A stretch of 64,000 nt of DNA. It comes from Forficula auricularia. Its lineage: Eukaryota; Arthropoda; Insecta; Dermaptera; Forficulidae. Position 1 is the stretch's first letter. The number at the start of each line of letters is the position of its first letter. This document shows, one piece after another, positions 59,995 through 64,000 of the stretch. Location of the stretch: assembly GCA_024734495.1 (NCBI GenBank), contig JALMQS010000187.1, positions 8,295,055-8,359,054 on the forward strand, written 5' to 3'. The translations under genes were made by a program, and so were the position numbers. Below the pieces are notes generated by a model. That model ran no database searches, was not told where the DNA came from, and saw only the letters and a list, made by a program, of their open reading frames with translations.

Positions 59995-60743
59995 TTATTC
60001 AAGGTGTTTTATTGAACCCAGCGCATCCAACTTTGGCTGATACCTCCTCCTTCATCTAATACTGAAAGTGTTAAAGCTTTGGTGGTTCGTTTATTATTCA
60101 ATTTTTTGCAAAATCCACACTAATAAATATATTTTTAAATAAATTATAATACACAACGTTTCTATTGCTTCGCCTGTGATTTGTTTTTAAGTATGAGATG
60201 CCATGATGAAAAAGAATTGATTTGGGTTTTTGAGTGTTCCAATGTAAAACCGGATTGTTTCTATTATGGTGAAACCTCATACTCAAAACAATCATATATT
60301 AAAAAGTTTATTTTGCTGATAGTAAGTTTTATTTTATTGAAACACCGAGCGTGTCTTTTTCTTAATCGGAAAAGTTATATATAAGTTTTCTTGGTTATCA
60401 GAAAGGGTGAATAAAACCATTCTGACTTAAGAAAAATGATCTATAACATATCGGATCAAATAGAGGGATTTTCCCAATCACATTAAGTAACCTAAATTTG
60501 GTATATTATTATTGTTTATCTTTGTTTGCAGATTGTGGTTTTTATTATCAAAAAGTTCTAAATAAACACAAGTATATTTTTTAAGAAATTAAAAAACAAA
60601 TGATACAATATTGTTTTAAAATCTCCAATAAATACCACTATATAAATGCAGAAAAGAAACTGAAATTTTGAATTTTTTTTTTGTGTATAAACGAAAAATC
60701 TCTATCCGTTGCGGTGAAAACAAAGCCTGAACGTCTGTATATT
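59995..60743. other. No gene seen
   Basis: AT-rich; overlapping 65-67 codon frames on both strands are unrecognised. The first about 60 bp may belong to the split ribozyme-bearing element. Confidence 0.5.
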
Positions 60744-61246
60744 TAAATTATAAGTTGGAGTTAATGGTGTTTCACAGTGAGGAAAAATAAAATAATTTTT
60801 GAGTTAAACCATTTTTATATTAGCTTCATCTGTATGTATGTATGTATGTATGTATGTATGTATGTATGTATGTATGTATATATGTATTTATCTATGTATC
60901 AATGTGACTTTTGTTCTGTTAAATTCCGCAAACATTTCTCTATAAAAATAATTAAGACTATAAAGTAAAAAAATAAATTATATTTAAAATAAAAACCAAA
61001 AAACACGCTTCTAAAAAATACAAAATAATGTTAGTTAATCAAAAAGCGTGGGGCACTTTGTAGAAATTAATTAAAAGTATATGTTTCTGCGCCCCACACT
61101 TTTTGATTAAGTATTACATTATTTTGTACTTTTTAGAACCGTGTTTTTTAGTTTTTTTTTTAAATATAATTTATTTTTGGTTTAACTAAAATTATTTTAT
61201 TTTTCCTCACTGTGAAACACCACTAATTCCAACTTATTATAATTTT
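60744..61246. repeat. Foldback element with a microsatellite in one arm
   Basis: The ends carry GTGTTTCACAGTGAGGAAAA (60768) and its complement (61204-61223); the centre has ATTAATTAAAAGTATATG flanked by AATCAAAAAGCGTGGGGC / GCCCCACACTTTTTGATT. A (TGTA)n expansion sits only in the left arm. Confidence 0.8.
60831..60880. repeat. (TGTA)n microsatellite, about 12 units
   Basis: Uninterrupted TGTA units from 60831, degrading after 60878. The 63-codon frame across it is an artefact (poly Met-Tyr-Val-Cys). Confidence 0.9.
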
Positions 61247-61261
61247 AAAATGTTTCTGTTG

Positions 61262-61330
61262 CAGCGAGTCGGATTCGAACCCGGGACCACTTGATTAGCA
61301 GGCTTGTATTATACCTCTATTTACTCTCTG
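61262..61330 (-). mobile_element. SINE fragment (same family as 54476-54650)
   Basis: On the minus strand: GCCTGCTAATCAAGTGGTCC and B box GGGTTCGAATCCGAC, decaying upstream of that. No body or tail. Confidence 0.6.
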
Positions 61331-62736
61331 TTAGTTATTATTAAATATATTTAATAATCCAGAATTGGGTATTTATCGAAAAATTATATTAAACCAAATA
61401 TCAGGAATTATTAAAAATAAAATTGGATATTCTAATTAAAAAAAAAATACACTAAATGCTTTGTGTGTAGATAATATATTTGAAAACAAATTATTTTAAA
61501 TTAATCAAAAAAAATGTTATCTAATTTTCCGGTATGATGTAATTGTTTTAATTAAATAATCTCAGACATGCAAAAGAATCATGTAAAGAATGTTTAAAAC
61601 AATTTCTATTAATTTATTTATTTTGTAAAACAAAATTGAAAATAAGCGAATTTGGTTGGAATTTTAATATAATTTTTTTTCTTTCTTTTGGAGAATCCGA
61701 GTGACTATGATTGTATTTCTAAAATAGTAGTTACTAAGTTACATCATAACTGGTAATTCTGTAAATAATTTAATATTTATATAAAGTATTTAAGAAAAAA
61801 TCAAACTAACAGGAACAAGCATTGCTAGTATAATATTAATAAAAAATATTTTCAAGGTTTATCTTTATCTGATGATGAAGAGAAATTGAATAATAAATTC
61901 AAAATTTTATAAATTATAATGAAAATTATTATGTAATGTGATAATTAATTGGACAACCTGATGGTGTTTGTATTAAATGTGAGTTTAGATGAAAAATTTA
62001 ACGGCTCTTTCGGCAAGAAAGCAAAGTAGAGAAGGAAAGAACCAGAACGGACCCTATTGAATGGGTTGTGAGTTCTAATGGCTCTATCAGTGGTAATGAC
62101 AGTCAACGTGATTTCGGCCTCCATGAGACTGAATCTGGATCCTCTCTTCTGGAATCCGCTTGGCTTTTGTTCCAATGGCTCAATTGCTTGCGCTTGCATT
62201 GTCAAAGGACAGCCTCGAGATGACACATGTCAAACGTGTAATGTCAAATGACACAAATCACACGAATATATACGAAAAGAATGGAATGAGATTGGATTCC
62301 AATTTGAACCGAGGATAGTTAGTCCCTGCAATGCAGGTTCGCTTGGTTCGTATCCCAGGGGAATTCCCTCTTCAGGATGGATCATATAAGCCAGGGCTTT
62401 AACTTTCAATTTGACAGCTGATGGAATGAAACAAGATTAAAATGAATTAACCAACAGATAATTAGTTAGCAACTTGATTTTTTGTTTATTTATTTATTTG
62501 GAATCTCAACAAATTTAATTTAAACGCAAGATTTATTATTCATTTAAATGAAGGGACGAAGATGAAAATTCGTTCTATTCATTTTGTTAAGTTGATTTTT
62601 TATGAAATTAGAAGGTGAACTTTTTCAAAACATGTTTTTTTTGTGACTTGACAAATATTTTGTCAGCGAACGGTTTGAACTAGAAAGATGAAACAGGGCA
62701 CATAGATGGTTAGAGCTTTTTAATAGGTAATAATAA
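61331..62736. other. No recognisable gene
   Basis: A 93-codon minus-strand frame (62226-61945) lies in a GC-richer patch and is unrecognised. A GGTTCGTATCCC string at 62353 is tRNA-like, but no full fold is seen. Confidence 0.4.
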
Positions 62737-63012
62737 TAACTAATGTGGTGATTTTCAGATCATTGATCAAGAGCTATCCTACGATTCAATTTTTTTTTCT
62801 GATTTTAAGCATTTTCAACCGTAAGCTAGAAAGTTCCAAATTTAATCAGTTCTTATTATGAAAATATAATCATTTTGATACGAACTTTTTAAGACATTTT
62901 CTTCTTATCTTATTAAATCAGAGATAGAATAATATCATTAGTTTTTCTCCACATTTCAGACATTTCTATAGGGGAATATACAAAAAATAGTAAATTGAAA
63001 GTTTTTATTTTG
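62737..63012. repeat. Interspersed repeat family E, copy 3
   Basis: TTCTCCACATTTCAGACATT (62947) and the preceding GAAAGTTCC...AATCAGTTCT blocks follow the order of 46930-47335. It abuts the family A foldback. Confidence 0.5.
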
Positions 63013-63143
63013 CCGAGAGTAGTAGAGTTGTTGAATCATAAAGAGAAACAAAGAGGTTGTCCTCCGCTTGATGCAAATCAACATACACACACATATTTAT
63101 CAAATATACATCTGTATAATATATATATATTATTTATTTGTTT

Positions 63144-63182
63144 GAGACTATAGTTTCGAAGGTTTGGCCTTCATCATCAGTC
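63144..63182 (-). ncRNA. Hammerhead ribozyme-like motif, intact core (family A)
   Basis: On the minus strand: CTGATGA (63180-63174), T, stem II GAAGG/CCTTC, GAAA (63157-63154), C-TATA-G, GTC (63148-63146). Compared with 8342-8380 the fifth stem II pair has changed from A-T to G-C on both sides, a compensated change. Confidence 0.7.
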
Positions 63183-63200
63183 CTTTTTAATTATAAATAT

Positions 63201-63322
63201 TATAATAATTGGATGCTGCTTTGAGGTATGTAAGCCCTTTGAACCAGATGTGGTGTTCAAATGAAGACAAAACAAAGGGTTCAAAGGGCTTACATACCTC
63301 AAAGCAGCATCTAATTATTATA
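63201..63322. repeat. Nested inverted repeat
   Basis: The arms (GGATGCTGCTTTGAGGTATG and complement; 45 bp each, nearly perfect) flank a 32-bp loop. Inserted inside the larger foldback, absent from the 8240-8615 copy. Confidence 0.85.
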
Positions 63323-63442
63323 CATAAGCCATCAGCGCCTTTATCAATATAAATATTATTTTTCATGGGGTCAGTATCGCGTGGATATTGACAAAAAATT
63401 TACTGAGCCCATGAAAAATAATATTTAAATATAATTAAAAAA

Positions 63443-63482
63443 GACTGATGATGAAGCCCAAACCTTCGAAACTATAGTCTCA
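63443..63482 (+). ncRNA. Hammerhead ribozyme-like motif, intact core (family A)
   Basis: GA, CTGATGA (63445-63451), T, stem II GAAG/CTTC with a 7-nt loop, GAAA (63468-63471), C-TATA-G, GTC (63477-63479), T(C) pairing with GA. All core bases kept; stem II is one to two pairs shorter than in the partner. Confidence 0.7.
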
Positions 63483-63582
63483 AACAAATAAATAATATAT
63501 ATATATTATACATATGTATATTTGATAAATGTGTGTTTGTTTATTTGCATCAAGCAGAAGACAACCTCTTTGTTTTTCTTTT

Positions 63583-64000
63583 TATAAAAAAAATTGACAA
63601 ATTTTAGTGGTGATTTAAGACTCAGGCGTTTCTAAGTGAAATTTTATATAAAAAAAATACTGAATGAAGAAAAAATGAATTCATTCAAATTTCTTATTTA
63701 CATAGTGGTTGCTTAAAATGGTGAAATGTATGAAGGATTAATGGCTTGACAAGGGAGGTGGTTTCATCATAGATGATCAATTGATCGACCCTGGGAAATT
63801 CTGACGCAGCATATATTAGGTTGCTTCTTGCTTGGATAAAGTTTTTACCTGTAGCAGCCAAGTAAGTCAAATGACCGGTTAAGGTGACAATAAACACCCC
63901 TTGAGCTAAGAATGTTGGTCGACCGAGTTGATTACAACAATTTAAGTGAAAGGTTGTCATGTAAAATGACCAAGTTGAATGTCGATTAGAAGTGACGAGG
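63583..64000. other. No recognisable gene
   Basis: An 88-codon minus-strand frame (63960-63694) lies in a slightly GC-richer stretch; unrecognised. It could be an exon fragment, but there is no support. Confidence 0.4.

Larger units (their letters stand above)
63040..63582. repeat. Foldback element, family A, copy 2, with a nested hairpin
   Basis: Same arms as 8240-8615 (AAAGAGAAACAAAGAGG, CTTGATGCAAAT, ribozyme core). An additional perfect-armed hairpin (63201-63322) is inserted near the centre, leaving the original loop at about 63348-63425. Two hammerhead-like cores, one per strand. Confidence 0.85.

Noticed and set aside
61945..62226. 93-codon minus-strand frame
   Set aside because: No recognisable domain and no evidence of splice sites; kept only as an unassigned patch.
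62375..62392. Hammerhead-like CTGAAGAGGG on the minus strand
   Set aside because: No GAAA at the right distance and no stem II; chance match.
63694..63960. 88-codon minus-strand frame that could be an exon
   Set aside because: The predicted peptide is plausible in composition but matches no family I can name; no exon boundaries can be supported.
1..64000. CRISPR array, bacterial operons or phage genes
   Set aside because: No regularly spaced short repeats, no ribosome-binding-site/ORF structure and no dense coding; the repeats present are eukaryotic transposon types.

Overview
The window looks like about 64 kb of AT-rich (roughly 70% A+T) nuclear DNA from an animal, most likely an arthropod. 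The evidence is the complete lack of compact bacterial-style coding, tRNA-headed SINEs, a non-LTR retrotransposon with a YADD reverse transcriptase motif, hAT / pogo-Tigger / PIF-Harbinger / Tc1-mariner type terminal repeats with the expected target-site duplications (TSDs), and microsatellites. The species cannot be named from the sequence. I find no host protein-coding gene that I can defend. The longest open frames (about 100-125 codons) are unrecognised, and several overlap repeats. The window is best read as intergenic or intronic DNA. A few GC-richer islands (near 9.2, 18.3-18.6, 19.1-19.6, 22.9-23.1, 40.4-40.7 and 52.1-52.3 kb) are the only places where I would look for exons or promoters.

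What fills the window is nested mobile DNA. DNA-transposon derivatives: hAT-like at 2.1 and 54.3 kb (both with 7/8 matching 8-bp TSDs); Tigger/pogo-like at 4.0 and 9.9 kb, possibly 36.8 kb; PIF/Harbinger-like at 34.0 and 48.9 kb; a mariner-superfamily-like element with TA ends at 41.3 kb; and a short MITE family starting CGAGGGGTGAA with perfect 8-bp TSDs at 16.6 and 40.0 kb. Retroelements: one 5'-truncated LINE with a near-intact reverse transcriptase C-terminal half (21.5-22.5 kb, antisense), three decayed antisense relatives (26.6, 31.6, 44.2 kb), and tRNA-derived SINEs at 7.9, 54.5, 59.7 and 61.3 kb, three of them with perfect 12-13 bp TSDs. Many long inverted repeats (foldback elements) are spread through the window, including several multi-copy families.

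The most striking signal is a recurring hammerhead-ribozyme-like core: CTGANGA, a stem-loop, GAAA, then a very short helix III and a GTC/GTT-type site. It occurs at least 14 times, usually at the centre of an inverted repeat with one copy on each strand. It fits the published 'minimalist' hammerhead ribozymes of Penelope-like retroelements. The best example, on the minus strand at 11465-11515, has a perfect 9-bp helix I closing the motif. One such motif at 59.96 kb was split by a SINE insertion whose 12-bp duplication regenerates the ribozyme start. No Penelope reverse transcriptase or GIY-YIG coding sequence is visible, so these are non-autonomous remnants.

Two copies of a larger element ending in a TTTTTGAAGTCGGTT terminus (21.1-22.8 and 23.4-24.55 kb) carry different later insertions. 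Comparing them reconstructs the order of events: the LINE entered the first copy, and a hammerhead-bearing half-element entered the second.
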